Assembly: GCF_049994355.1 (NCBI RefSeq)
Contig: NZ_CP188257.1
Location: 3,162,001 to 3,226,000, forward strand
Direction of reading: 5' to 3'
DNA: 64,000 bases
From: Angustibacter sp049994355
Lineage (GTDB): Bacteria; Actinomycetota; Actinomycetes; Actinomycetales; Angustibacteraceae
Each line of letters starts with the position of its first letter. Position 1 is the stretch's first letter. A model generated the notes under the pieces. That model did no database searches. It was not told the DNA's origin and saw nothing but the letters and a program-made list of their open reading frames with translations. The position numbers and the translations under genes are program-made. Positions 17,167-26,178 of this stretch are shown in pieces.

Positions 17167-17203
17167 GTTCGTCCTAGCGTCAAGGGCTTTGAGGGAGCGT
17201 GAG

Positions 17204-17869
17204 GTGCGGATCTCCGGACTGGCGGCGGCGACGGGCGTGCCGGTCGCGACGATCAAGTTCTACCTGCGCGAGGGACTGCTCCCCCAGGGCGAGGCGACCG
17301 CGCCCACCCAGGCGACCTACGACGACAGGCACGTGCAGCGGCTTCGGCTGGTGCGTTCGCTGGTCGAGGTGGCGGGCCTGTCGCTGGCCCAGGTCCGCCG
17401 GGTGGTGGCCAGCATCGACAACCCGCCGAGCACCTGGCACCAGCTGCTCGGGGTGGCGCACTGGGCCGCGGTGGGCCTGGGCGACGGGCTGGACGACGAC
17501 GTCGACGTGAGCGCCGCCCGCAGCCTCGTCGACGAGCTCGGCTGGCACATCGACCCGAGGTCCCCGGCGCTGGCCCAGCTGCAGCGGGCGATCTCGGGAC
17601 TGGCGGACTCGGGGCTGACCATGACACCCGAGCACGTGCGCGCCTACGCCGAGGCGGCGCACGACGTTGCCGAGCTCGACGTCGACTCGGTGCCCACCAC
17701 GTCCCCCGCGGCCGCGGCTCGGCACGTCGTGCTCGGCACCCTGCTGCGCGAGCCGTTGCTGCTCTCGTTGCGCCGGCTCGCGCACGAGGACGTCAGCGCG
17801 AGCCGGTTCGCAGACCTTCGTCCGCCGGCTCCTCCCGGTGACCTGCACGACGACTGGGCAAGCGCTTAG
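17204..17869 (+). CDS. MerR-family transcriptional regulator
   Basis: A 221-residue regulator. The MerR DNA-binding domain occupies about residues 1-70 (MRISGLAAATGVPVATIKFYLREGLLP), followed by the MerR coiled-coil helix and a roughly 140-residue C-terminal domain rich in Leu/Ala helices. No cysteine pattern of metal sensors is seen, so an organic effector is more likely. The GTG at 17204 has GGGAG upstream; a TTG at 17189 would add five residues. The gene overlaps the MFS gene stop by 4 nt on the opposite strand. Confidence 0.85.
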   Translation: MRISGLAAATGVPVATIKFYLREGLLPQGEATAPTQATYDDRHVQRLRLVRSLVEVAGLSLAQVRRVVASIDNPPSTWHQLLGVAHWAAVGLGDGLDDDVDVSAARSLVDELGWHIDPRSPALAQLQRAISGLADSGLTMTPEHVRAYAEAAHDVAELDVDSVPTTSPAAAARHVVLGTLLREPLLLSLRRLAHEDVSASRFADLRPPAPPGDLHDDWASA

Positions 17870-19086
17870 GCCGGTACCTGCGCGGGCTCGGCGGCGCGCA
17901 CCCGGTCCGCGTCCGGGCGCGCCCGAGCGCGCCGCTGAGCGAGCACGCTGACCACCGAGAGCACCAGACCGACAGCGGCCATCGCGGCGCCCACCAGGGC
18001 AGGTGAGGTCCAGCCGTGGCCGGCCTCGATCACCAGCCCGCCGGCGAAGGCACCGGCGGCGTTGGCCAGGTTCAACGACGAGTGGTTCAGCGACGCCCCG
18101 AGCGAGGCCGCGCCCGGCCCGGCCATGTCCATCAGCCGCAGCTGCAGCCCGCTGACGGTTATCGAGCTGACCACTCCCAGCAGCGGCACGACGATCGCGA
18201 TACCCCAGCCGGACGCCGCCGCGAGCGGGAAGACGAGCAGGGTGAGCAGGGTGGCCGTGAATCCGATCAGCAGCGCCCCCGGCACCGACCAATCCCCGAC
18301 CCGGCCGCCCAGCAGCGTGCCGATCGTCATGCCGACGCCGAACAACGCGAGCGCCAGCGGCACGCTGCGCTGCGACCAGTGCGCCGCCTCGGTCAGGATC
18401 GGCGCGATGTAGCTGTACACGGCGAACATGCCGCCGAAGCCGATGGCCCCGATGGCCGCGGTCAGCCAGACCTGCTTGCTGGCCAGCGCCCGCAGCTCCG
18501 AGCGCGGCGCGGCACCGGCCGTCGCCTCGACCTGCGGCACCCGGCGCCAGACGAGCAGCACGGTGACCAGTCCGACCACCGCGACGAACCAGTAGGCGGC
18601 ACGCCAGCCGAGCTCCTGGCCGACGAACGAGGACGCCGGGACCCCGATCACGTTCGCGGCGGTCAGGCCGAGCAGCGGCATCATCACGGCCCGGCCGCGA
18701 CGGGACGGGTCCACCATCGACGCGGCGACCAGTGATGCGATGCCGAAGTAGGCGCCGTGCGGCAGGCCCGCGGCGAACCGGGCCACCAGCAAGGTCTCGT
18801 AGGTCGGCGCGAGCGCGGAGGCGATGTTGCCCAGGCTGAAGGCCGCCATCAGCACCAGTAGCAGCCGGGTGCGCGAGACCCGCGCGGTCAGCACGGCCAG
18901 CAGCGGCGCACCGACGACCACCCCGAGTGCGTACGTCGAGATGACCCGTCCGGCCTGCGGGATGGACACCCCGACGCCCTCGGCGATCTGAGGCAGCAGC
19001 CCCATCGTGACGAACTCGGTCGTCCCGATCGCGAAGCCCCCGACGGCAAGGGAGGCCAGGGCGGTGGAGGTGCGGGTGCGGGTCAC
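17866..19086 (-). CDS. MFS transporter, DHA1 drug-efflux type
   Basis: A 406-residue protein with about 12 transmembrane segments. The start GGFAIGTTEFVTMGLLPQIA and the RVSRTRLLLV loop between TM2 and TM3 are typical of AraJ/YdhP-like DHA1 exporters (proton-coupled sugar or drug efflux). The substrate cannot be told. It converges with the MerR gene, so regulation by that MerR is possible but not shown. The GTG start at 19086 is the first plausible start of the hydrophobic domain. Confidence 0.85.
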   Translation of the reverse strand: MTRTRTSTALASLAVGGFAIGTTEFVTMGLLPQIAEGVGVSIPQAGRVISTYALGVVVGAPLLAVLTARVSRTRLLLVLMAAFSLGNIASALAPTYETLLVARFAAGLPHGAYFGIASLVAASMVDPSRRGRAVMMPLLGLTAANVIGVPASSFVGQELGWRAAYWFVAVVGLVTVLLVWRRVPQVEATAGAAPRSELRALASKQVWLTAAIGAIGFGGMFAVYSYIAPILTEAAHWSQRSVPLALALFGVGMTIGTLLGGRVGDWSVPGALLIGFTATLLTLLVFPLAAASGWGIAIVVPLLGVVSSITVSGLQLRLMDMAGPGAASLGASLNHSSLNLANAAGAFAGGLVIEAGHGWTSPALVGAAMAAVGLVLSVVSVLAQRRARARPDADRVRAAEPAQVPA

Positions 19087-19155
19087 GACTGCTCGAACCT
19101 TCGGTCGGGTGCGGTTTCATCCCGGGACGGAGCGGTGTCCGGATGCTGGAAACGA

Positions 19156-19189
19156 CGAAGACCCCCGCCCGAATGGACGAGGGTCTTCG
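19156..19189 (-). terminator. Terminator of the tRNA-Gln/tRNA-Glu transcript
   Basis: CGAAGACCC (19156-19164) / GGGTCTTCG (19181-19189), a 9-bp perfect stem 7 nt beyond the 3' end of tRNA-Glu, followed by TCGTTT on the minus strand. Confidence 0.7.
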
Positions 19190-19195
19190 CTGACG

Positions 19196-19268
19196 TAGCC
19201 CCGACGGGATTCGAACCCGCGCTACCGCCTTGAGAGGGCGGCGTGCTAGGCCGCTACACAACGGGGCC
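19196..19268 (-). tRNA. tRNA-Glu (CTC)
   Basis: 73 nt without an encoded CCA. The anticodon stem CCGCC/GGCGG encloses the loop CTCTCAA, giving anticodon CTC. The T-loop TTCGAAT is standard and the acceptor ends GGCCCCG/CGGGGCT pair with a terminal G-U, as in other actinobacterial tRNA-Glu. Confidence 0.95.
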
Positions 19269-19322
19269 CTAGCTGGTGACGCTGAGAGAGATCGTACCCG
19301 GCCTGCCGGGCTGATCATCTCG

Positions 19323-19394
19323 CTGGGGTACCAGGACTCGAACCTAGACTAACTGAACCAGAATCAGTCGTGCTGCCAATTACACCATACCCCA
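19323..19394 (-). tRNA. tRNA-Gln (CTG)
   Basis: 72 nt without an encoded CCA. The acceptor stem is TGGGGTA/TACCCCA, the anticodon stem ACTGA/TCAGT encloses TTCTGGT (anticodon CTG), and the T-loop is TTCGAGT. It lies 54 nt upstream of tRNA-Glu on the same strand. Confidence 0.95.
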
Positions 19395-19454
19395 AGGGGG
19401 TATCACCCCTGCTGGTGAGTGACCCACCGGCCGGTCGTGACCCGACCGCCGATA

Positions 19455-20249
19455 CTAGCGTCCGGTGGTCCCCTCTCCCAAATCGGCGACCCCGGCCAGA
19501 CCCAGCCACCGCGCCACTTCGGCCAACGACCGGGCCGTTCGCACGCCTGCCGCGAAGGCCCGCGACGTCGCAGGCGTCACACCGGCACGGCCCCGGTGAT
19601 CGAGGCCGCGGTCCAACCACACCGCGTGCAGGCCGGCGTCCCGCGCACCGATCGCGTCGACCTGCAGGTCGTTGCCGACGTAGACGGTGCGCCCCGGAGC
19701 GAGCCCGGCCAGCTCGCAGGCGTGCTGGAACACCCGCGCGTCCGGCTTGGCCAGGTGCAGTGTGTCGACCCCGACGAGCACCGGCAGCCCGCCCAACCCG
19801 CAGCGGATCAGCTTTTCGCGTTGGTAGGCGCTCTCGTGGTTGGTCACGGCACCCAGCGGCACGTTCGCCGCGTTCAGCGCGTCCACCAGCTCGACCGCAC
19901 CCGGCATCGCCACCCAGGACGCCGTGAAGGCTCGCTCGTAGACGGCGTTCCACTCCAGGAACGACTCGTCGTCCAGGCTCGTGCCGCCGAGGTCCGACAG
20001 CAGCGCGTCGGCTCGCAGCCGGCGCTGCTGCAGGAAGCCCAGCTCGCCGGCGGCGTAGCGGTCGTAGTAGCCACCGCGGTCCTCGAACCAGTGGTCCAAG
20101 GCCCTGCGCGGACCGTGCTCGTGCAGGTGCGGGAGGTAGTGCTCGGCGACCGCGCCCATGCCGGCCGCGAAGCTGGCGTGGGTGTCGACCAGCGTGTCGT
20201 CGATGTCCAGCAGGACGCCGTCGACGAGGTCGCCGAGCACTGCGCTCAT
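19455..20249 (-). CDS. HAD-superfamily hydrolase
   Basis: A 264-residue HAD phosphatase. Motif I is LLDIDDTLVDTH near residue 15, motif II includes AVTNHES near 135, the lysine of motif III is in LAKPDARVF near 170, and motif IV is VYVGNDLQVDAIGA near 190. The alpha-helical C1 cap lies between motifs I and II. The substrate is unknown; small phospho-metabolites are typical. The ATG at 20249 overlaps the gltX stop by 4 nt (ATGA), so the gene is co-translated with gltX. Confidence 0.9.
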   Translation of the reverse strand: MSAVLGDLVDGVLLDIDDTLVDTHASFAAGMGAVAEHYLPHLHEHGPRRALDHWFEDRGGYYDRYAAGELGFLQQRRLRADALLSDLGGTSLDDESFLEWNAVYERAFTASWVAMPGAVELVDALNAANVPLGAVTNHESAYQREKLIRCGLGGLPVLVGVDTLHLAKPDARVFQHACELAGLAPGRTVYVGNDLQVDAIGARDAGLHAVWLDRGLDHRGRAGVTPATSRAFAAGVRTARSLAEVARWLGLAGVADLGEGTTGR

Positions 20250-21718
20250 CCGACCCGCGAGCGAAGGGCCCGGATCCGGGCGAGGCTGGACTCTCGGCCC
20301 AGGATCTCCATCGACTCGAACAACGGCGGCGAGACGCGACGTCCGGTGACGGCCACCCGCAGCGGCCCGAACGCGAACTTCGGCTTGATGCCGAGCTGCT
20401 CGACCAACACGGCGCGCAGGGCGGCCTCGATCCCTGCTGTCTCCCACTGCGGCAACGCCTCCAGTGCGGTCACCGAGGCGTCCAGCACGGCCGGGGCGTC
20501 CTCCTTGAGCGAGGCCAGCGCGTCGTCCTCGACGACGAGGTCGTCGTCCGCGACGAGCAGGAAGCCGATCATGCCCGGTGCCTCGTTGAGCCGGACCATG
20601 CGCGTCTGGACGAGCGGGGTGGCGGCCGCGACCACCGCCCGCTCGCGCTCGGTCGGCTCGCCGGTGACCACGCCGTCCAGGCGCAGTCGGTCCAGCAGCC
20701 GCCCGGCGAGGTCGGCCTCGTCGATCGAGCGGATGTAGTGGCCGTTCAGCCAGTCCAGCTTGTCGACGTCGAAGAACGGGCCGACGGTGTTCACCCGCTG
20801 CCAGTCGAAGTGCTCGACCATGTCGTCGAACGAGAACACCTCCTCGCCGTCCGGCATGGAGTAGCCGAGCAGGGCCAGGAAGTTGCGCAGCGCCTCCGGC
20901 AGGTAGCCCTGCTCGATGAACCAGGTCAGCCTTGCCGCCGGGTTCTTGCGCTTGCTGATCTTCGAGCGGTTCGCGTTGCGCAGCAAGGGCATGTGCAGGA
21001 AGTTCGGCATCGGCAGGCCGAGCCAGCTGTACAGCAGCACGTGCTTGGGGGTCGAGCTGATCCACTCCTCGCCGCGCACCACGTGGGTGATCCCCATCAG
21101 GTGGTCGTCGATCACTACGGCCAGGTGGTAGGTCGGGAAGCCGTCCGCCTTCAGGATCACCTGGTCGTCGGGCCGCGGGGCGTTGACCTCGCCGCGGATC
21201 AGGTCGGTGAACGTCAGCGGCGCGTCGTCCGGTATGAGCATGCGCACCACCGGAACGTCGCTGAAGCCGGGCAGCTCGGCCCGCTCTTCGCGGCTCTTGC
21301 CATAGCAGAGCCGGTCGTAGCCGGTCGGCAGCTTGGCGGCTTGCTGCGCCTCGCGCATCTGGGCCAGCCGCTCGGGCGAACACCAGCAGTAGTAGGCGTG
21401 CCCGTCGGCCAGCAGCTGCTCGACGTAGGGGCGGTAGGTGTCCAGCCGCTCGGACTGCCGGTACGGCGCGAACGGGCCGCCCTTGTCCGGACCCTCGTCC
21501 CAGGGCAAGCCCAACCAGGACAGGGTGGCGTACAGCTGCTGCTCGCTGTCCGCCCGGTAGCGGGCACGGTCGGTGTCCTCGATCCGGACCACGAACTGGC
21601 CGCCCTGCTGGCGGACGAACGCGAGGTTGAACAGCGCCATGTAGGCGGTGCCGACATGCGGGTCCCCGGTAGGGGACGGCGCGACACGCAGGCGGACTGG
21701 GCCGAGGGATTCGCTCAT
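20246..21718 (-). CDS. gltX: Glutamyl-tRNA synthetase
   Basis: A 490-residue class I synthetase. The HIGH motif appears as HVGT in RVAPSPTGDPHVGTAY, KMSKS as KISKRK, and the zinc-finger region is replaced by YYCWCSPERL. Actinobacteria generally lack glutaminyl-tRNA synthetase, so GltX would charge both tRNA-Glu and tRNA-Gln, with GatCAB later amidating Glu-tRNA-Gln. The operon continues with the HAD gene and then reaches these two tRNA genes. A TAGGCT box lies 9 nt before the ATG. Confidence 0.97.
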   Translation of the reverse strand: MSESLGPVRLRVAPSPTGDPHVGTAYMALFNLAFVRQQGGQFVVRIEDTDRARYRADSEQQLYATLSWLGLPWDEGPDKGGPFAPYRQSERLDTYRPYVEQLLADGHAYYCWCSPERLAQMREAQQAAKLPTGYDRLCYGKSREERAELPGFSDVPVVRMLIPDDAPLTFTDLIRGEVNAPRPDDQVILKADGFPTYHLAVVIDDHLMGITHVVRGEEWISSTPKHVLLYSWLGLPMPNFLHMPLLRNANRSKISKRKNPAARLTWFIEQGYLPEALRNFLALLGYSMPDGEEVFSFDDMVEHFDWQRVNTVGPFFDVDKLDWLNGHYIRSIDEADLAGRLLDRLRLDGVVTGEPTERERAVVAAATPLVQTRMVRLNEAPGMIGFLLVADDDLVVEDDALASLKEDAPAVLDASVTALEALPQWETAGIEAALRAVLVEQLGIKPKFAFGPLRVAVTGRRVSPPLFESMEILGRESSLARIRALRSRVG

Positions 21719-21850
21719 GGTCCGACCAGCCTATCGACGCCTGACAATCGTCACTGGCCGCGGACCGGGCACGGGCGTAGCCTCTCGGTCGTCCACGCGC
21801 GTCGCGCGATTGCCTCGAGGCGCGCACCCTGCTGCCCTGTGAGGATCCAC

Positions 21851-24391
21851 ATGGCACGGTCCCGCCTGCGGTCGATCACCATCGCGACCCTTGTTCTACC
21901 CGCTTCCCTGCTCGTGGCGTCCCCTGGCAACGCCGCCACTCCCCATCCGGGCCCCACCGGGCTCCTCCCCCACTCCCTGTCGGCACACAACCCGGCCGCC
22001 CGCGACGCCGACGGCGGCGGTGAAGAGGCGCAGGAGCTGCTCCAGCGCGACCTCGACTACGGCGCGGTCCGCACCGCACCGGGCGCCACCGTGAGCTCTG
22101 CAGCCTTCACCCAGGCCAGGGCCAGCGCGGCCGCCCTCCCGTCGGCCTCGGCCCGCTGGGCCGAGCTGACCACCAAGCCCTACCAGTCGGACGCCTCCGG
22201 CTACCGCGACCCGTTCTGGTCGAACTCCGGTGGCGGCTCCGGCCTGGTCAGCGGCCGGATGAGCGCCCTGGCCGTGGACGGCTCGCGGATCTACGCCGGC
22301 GCCGCTGACGGCGGAGTGTGGCGCAGCACCGACCGCGGCGCGCACTGGACCCCGCTGTTCGACGACCAACCGAACCTTGCAGTCGGTGCCATCACGGTGA
22401 ACCCGGCCGACCACTCCGTCTGGGTCGGCACCGGCGAGGCCAACACCGCGTTCGAGAACTACGCCGGAGACGGCATCTTCCGCTCCACCGACCACGGCAA
22501 CCACTGGCAGCGCGTCGGGCAGCAGCTGGACAACAGCCTGGTGTCCGCGATCGCCTTCGACGGCAACGGGCACGTGCTCGCCTCGACGAGCTCGGGGATG
22601 CTGCGCCGGTCGACCGGCGGTGGCAGCGCACCGTGGAACACGGTGCTCAAGCCCGACCCCAACCCCACCGGCTCGCCGTACCGCACGTCGTTCTTCACCG
22701 ACGTCGACGTGCGTCCCGGCACGGCGGGCAAGGACGTGCTGGCCGTGCTCGGCTGGCGCGGCGGCACCCTGCCGGACGACACCTCGTTCAACGGCTTCTA
22801 CGTCTCGCACAACAGCGGCGCGGCCGGTTCGTGGACCAAGGTGACGCCTCAGGGCATCCCGGCCGAGATCCTCGGGCGGGCGACGATGTCGTGGGGGGCC
22901 GGCGGCGGCAACCTGTTCGCCGTCGTCGAGGACCCACAGACGGTCACCTTCGGCGGGGTCTTCCGCTCCGCGTCCGGCAACCCGGCCGGCCCGTGGACCC
23001 AGGTCGCGGACGACGAGACGCTCGTGAACGCCGGCTCGACGCTGGCGCTGTCGGGCGGCGACCCGGGTGGCCAGGCCTGGTACGACCAGTACGTGCAGGT
23101 GGACCCGAAGGATTCGCGGCACGTGTACCTCGGTCTCGAGGAGATCTACGAGACCAGCGACGCCGGCGCGACCTGGAAGGTCATCGGTCCGTACTGGAAC
23201 TTCCCGCTGGCCTGCTGGAACGTCGACCCGGCCCTGGACACCTGCCCGGGGACCACGCACCCGGACCAGCACGCGGTGGCCATCGCCGCTGACGGAACCG
23301 CCTACTTCGGCAACGACGGTGGCCTGTACCGGCACCAGGTAGCCGACCGCGGCACGGTGTCGTGGAAGTCGCTGAACTCCACCCTGCGAACGTTGCAGTA
23401 CTACTACGCAGGCATCGGCAAGGCTCCCAGCGGAAGCGGCGACTATGTCTGGGGTGGCCTGCAGGACAACGGCGTCTCGTTGCTGCGGCCCGGCCTGGCG
23501 CAGATGGTCTCGCCGTTCGGGGGCGACGGCGGCGACGTCATCGTGGACCCGGCCAACGGCGACAACGCAGTGAACGAGTACGTCGACCTGAACATGGCGT
23601 TGACGACGAACGGCGGACGGACGGACGGGACGACGCGCTCGTACCGGACCATCTCGCCGTCCTGCGGCAACGTCGAGTTCACCCCCGACCCGTGCGACCC
23701 GGCTCCCCGGTTCATCGCACCGTTCTCCGCCGACCCGACGAACAGCAAGCACTGGGTCGCCGGTGGACAGCTGGTCTGGGACAACCACTCTCTCGGCTGG
23801 TCCACCACGTGCGGCACCCGGCTGTGCGACTGGAAGTCGGTGCGCGACCTCGGCGACGGCGCCCAGTCGACGTCCGTGGCCACGGTCGGCTCGACGACGT
23901 ACGCAGGCTGGTGCGGCAACGGGTGCAACCCCGGCGGGGCGGCTCCGTTCGTGTCCGGCATCGACACCAACGCCGGCGGTAGCTGGCACCGGGTGAGCGC
24001 ACCCAACCTGCCCAACCGCATCCCCACCGCGATCACCATCGACCCGGCGAACGCGCAGCACGTGTACGCGACGTTCGGGGCGTTCTCGCGGCGCTGGATC
24101 CCCGGGGCCGGCGTGGGTCACGTGTTCGAGTCCCACAACGGCGGCACCACCTGGGCCGACCGCAGCGGGAACCTGCCCGACGCACCGGTCAACGACCTGG
24201 TGATCTGGAAGGGCAAGCTCGTCGTCGGCACCGACGTCGGCGTGTTCTCCACCTCGTTGTCGGCACCCGGTTCGTGGTCGCTGACCGGCCGCGGCCTGCC
24301 GAACGCCTCCACCAATGACCTGACCATCTCCCCCGATGGCAGCTACCTGGTGGCGGCGACCCACGGAAGGGGGCTGTGGAAGATCAGCTGA
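21851..24391 (+). CDS. Secreted Asp-box (BNR/sortilin-like) beta-propeller protein
   Basis: An 846-residue protein with a Sec signal peptide (about residues 1-29, ending SPGNAA), followed by a Gln/Ala-rich linker and repeated Asp-box units. Clear ones are STDRGAHWTP, STDHGNHWQR, TSDAGATWKV and SHNGGTTWAD. Such propellers occur in sialidases, sortilin-like proteins and xyloglucanases; I see no sialidase Arg triad or catalytic signature, so no enzyme activity is claimed. The ATG at 21851 has GAGG 7-8 nt upstream. Overlong frames on both strands through this gene are composition artefacts. Confidence 0.85.
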   Translation: MARSRLRSITIATLVLPASLLVASPGNAATPHPGPTGLLPHSLSAHNPAARDADGGGEEAQELLQRDLDYGAVRTAPGATVSSAAFTQARASAAALPSASARWAELTTKPYQSDASGYRDPFWSNSGGGSGLVSGRMSALAVDGSRIYAGAADGGVWRSTDRGAHWTPLFDDQPNLAVGAITVNPADHSVWVGTGEANTAFENYAGDGIFRSTDHGNHWQRVGQQLDNSLVSAIAFDGNGHVLASTSSGMLRRSTGGGSAPWNTVLKPDPNPTGSPYRTSFFTDVDVRPGTAGKDVLAVLGWRGGTLPDDTSFNGFYVSHNSGAAGSWTKVTPQGIPAEILGRATMSWGAGGGNLFAVVEDPQTVTFGGVFRSASGNPAGPWTQVADDETLVNAGSTLALSGGDPGGQAWYDQYVQVDPKDSRHVYLGLEEIYETSDAGATWKVIGPYWNFPLACWNVDPALDTCPGTTHPDQHAVAIAADGTAYFGNDGGLYRHQVADRGTVSWKSLNSTLRTLQYYYAGIGKAPSGSGDYVWGGLQDNGVSLLRPGLAQMVSPFGGDGGDVIVDPANGDNAVNEYVDLNMALTTNGGRTDGTTRSYRTISPSCGNVEFTPDPCDPAPRFIAPFSADPTNSKHWVAGGQLVWDNHSLGWSTTCGTRLCDWKSVRDLGDGAQSTSVATVGSTTYAGWCGNGCNPGGAAPFVSGIDTNAGGSWHRVSAPNLPNRIPTAITIDPANAQHVYATFGAFSRRWIPGAGVGHVFESHNGGTTWADRSGNLPDAPVNDLVIWKGKLVVGTDVGVFSTSLSAPGSWSLTGRGLPNASTNDLTISPDGSYLVAATHGRGLWKIS

Positions 24392-24397
24392 TGCTGG

Positions 24398-25177
24398 TCA
24401 GTCCCGTGTGACCACGGGGTTGGACAGGGTGCCGATGCCCTCGATCTCGACCTCGACGCGCTGCCCGGCGACGATCTGGCCAACCCCCGCAGGGGTTCCG
24501 GTCAGGATCACGTCGCCGGGCAGCAGCGTGAACGCGGCCGACGCGTGCACCACCAGAGCGGCGACGTCGTGCACCATCTGGCTGGTCCGTCCGTCCTGGA
24601 CGGTCTCGCCGTCCCGCCGGGTGGTCAGGGCCAGGTCCCTGGCGTCCAGGTCGGTGACGATCCACGGGCCGAGCGGGCAGAAGGTGTCGAAGCCCTTGGC
24701 CCGGCTCCACTGCCCGTCACTGCGTTGCAGGTCGCGGGCGGTGACGTCGTTGGCGACGGTGTAGCCGTAGATGACGTCGGCCACCCGCTCGAGAGGCACG
24801 TCCTTGCAGATCCGCCGGATCACCACCGCTAGCTCGCCCTCGTAGTGCACGTTCTGCGACTGGCGAGGCAGCACGATCGGGTCGCCGGGGCCGATCACCG
24901 AGGTGTTGGGCTTGAGGAACATCAACGGCTCGGCCGGCGCCTGCCCACCCATCTCGGCGGCGTGGTCGGCGTAGTTCTTGCCGATGCCGATGACCTTGCT
25001 GCGCGGGATCACCGGGGCGAGCAGCCGCGCGTCGTCCAGCGGCGTGCGGACGCCGGTGAACACGATGGGTTGGTAGAGCGGATCGCCCTGCACCTCGGCC
25101 AGCACCAGCCGGCCTCCGTCGTTCTCGACGACGCCGTACGTGGGGTCCTCACCGGTGGTGTATCTCGCGATGCGCAC
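24398..25177 (-). CDS. Fumarylacetoacetate hydrolase (FAH) family protein
   Basis: A 259-residue FAH-fold enzyme. Metal-binding acids are seen in VHYEGELAVVI and in the later VANDVTARDLQ segment; the catalytic-site NYADHAAEMG and C-terminal LLPGDVILTGTPAGVG blocks are present. Family members include acylpyruvases, oxaloacetate decarboxylases and 2-hydroxyhepta-2,4-diene-1,7-dioate isomerases, and the exact reaction cannot be chosen. The GTG at 25177 has a -10 box 7 nt upstream and no Shine-Dalgarno. It is divergent from the next gene. Confidence 0.88.
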   Translation of the reverse strand: MRIARYTTGEDPTYGVVENDGGRLVLAEVQGDPLYQPIVFTGVRTPLDDARLLAPVIPRSKVIGIGKNYADHAAEMGGQAPAEPLMFLKPNTSVIGPGDPIVLPRQSQNVHYEGELAVVIRRICKDVPLERVADVIYGYTVANDVTARDLQRSDGQWSRAKGFDTFCPLGPWIVTDLDARDLALTTRRDGETVQDGRTSQMVHDVAALVVHASAAFTLLPGDVILTGTPAGVGQIVAGQRVEVEIEGIGTLSNPVVTRD

Positions 25178-25184
25178 GTCAGCG

Positions 25185-25190
25185 AGGCTA
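25185..25190 (-). promoter_or_regulatory. -10 box of the FAH-family gene
   Basis: TAGCCT (minus strand), 7 nt before the GTG at 25177. It lies back to back with the -10 of the divergent gene, 12 bp apart. Confidence 0.5.
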
Positions 25191-25202
25191 CCCGGACCGC
25201 CC

Positions 25203-25208
25203 TACCCT
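25203..25208 (+). promoter_or_regulatory. -10 box of the putative glycosylase gene
   Basis: TACCCT, 6 nt before the ATG at 25215. Confidence 0.5.
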
Positions 25209-25214
25209 GGACTC

Positions 25215-26123
25215 ATGGCACCGGTGGCGGGCGTCGCGCAGCGCGCACTGCCCGAGAGCGTCTGGTTGGCCGAGCAGTCGGCGCACCACACGCAGGTCGA
25301 CGCGTGGACGGCACCCCGCCTGGAGCGCGCCGGACGCGGCGAGAAGCACCCGGTCGAGGACTTCCTGTTCACCTACTACGCCTTCCGCCCGGCCAAGCTG
25401 CGGCGCTGGCACCCGGGGGGCACGACCGTCCTGCTCGGCGAGGCGGCCCGGGAGCGGCTGGACTGGCGCTGGTACGTCGAGCGCGAGGTGAGGTTGCCGG
25501 ACGGGACGACGGCGCACGGCGTCGGCGTGGATGTGTCGGCGTTCCTGACCGATCGTGGGGCGACGGTCGACTTCGTCACCGCGCTGCTCGGTGCGACGAT
25601 CTCGCGGCCGGCCCAGCTCGGCTGCTTCGGGATGCACGAGTGGGCGATGGTCTACGGACTGGCCGAGGGTGAGCAGCGGCACGAGGACTGGCCGTTGCGC
25701 CTTGGCCCTGCGGGGACGGACGCGGTGGTGCAGGCACAACCGGTGCGCTGCAGCCACTTCGACGCGTTCCGCTTCTTCACTCCGTCGGCTCGGCCGCTGA
25801 ACTCGTTGCAGCCCAGTCGGTCCGAGCAGGTCACGCTCGAGCAGCCGGGCTGCCTGCACGCCACGATGGACCTCTACAAGTGGTCCTTCCAGCTGCTGCC
25901 CCTGGTGCCGTCGTCCGTTGTGGCGGCCTGCTTTTCCCTGGCACGGGACGCCAGGACAGTGGACATGCGAGCATCGCCCTATGACTTGCGTGGTCTTGGC
26001 CTGACATCAATACCCATCGAGACCACCGCCGGCCGAGCTGAGTACGTTCGCGCTCAACGAGAGCTCACATCCCGCGGGCAAGTCCTACGCTCCGAGGTCC
26101 TTGACGCCTGTCGATCGCTCTGA
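25215..26123 (+). CDS. Putative 3-methyladenine DNA glycosylase (actinobacterial family)
   Basis: A 302-residue protein of an actinobacterial family usually named 3-methyladenine DNA glycosylase. Recognisable segments are HTQVDAWTAPRLERAGRGEK, HPVEDFLFTYYAFRPAKLRR and GCFGMHEWAMVYG. I see no helix-hairpin-helix, so this name rests on recollection of family labels rather than a visible catalytic motif. Cytosolic. The last about 70 residues have somewhat different codon use. The ATG at 25215 is 6 nt after its -10 box. Confidence 0.6.
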   Translation: MAPVAGVAQRALPESVWLAEQSAHHTQVDAWTAPRLERAGRGEKHPVEDFLFTYYAFRPAKLRRWHPGGTTVLLGEAARERLDWRWYVEREVRLPDGTTAHGVGVDVSAFLTDRGATVDFVTALLGATISRPAQLGCFGMHEWAMVYGLAEGEQRHEDWPLRLGPAGTDAVVQAQPVRCSHFDAFRFFTPSARPLNSLQPSRSEQVTLEQPGCLHATMDLYKWSFQLLPLVPSSVVAACFSLARDARTVDMRASPYDLRGLGLTSIPIETTAGRAEYVRAQRELTSRGQVLRSEVLDACRSL

Positions 26124-26178
26124 GGCCGACAGTCGCTCGGCTCCCCCGGGGACACGTAGGGATCGGCCATCCTCGTCG

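Noticed and set aside
20738..21850. Upstream extension of the Asp-box protein frame
   Set aside because: Antisense to gltX; the signal peptide and ribosome-binding site support the ATG at 21851.
21896..24364. 822-codon minus-strand ORF opposite the Asp-box protein
   Set aside because: Composition artefact (Arg/Val/Gly-rich, no domains); the plus strand has a signal peptide and Asp-box repeats.
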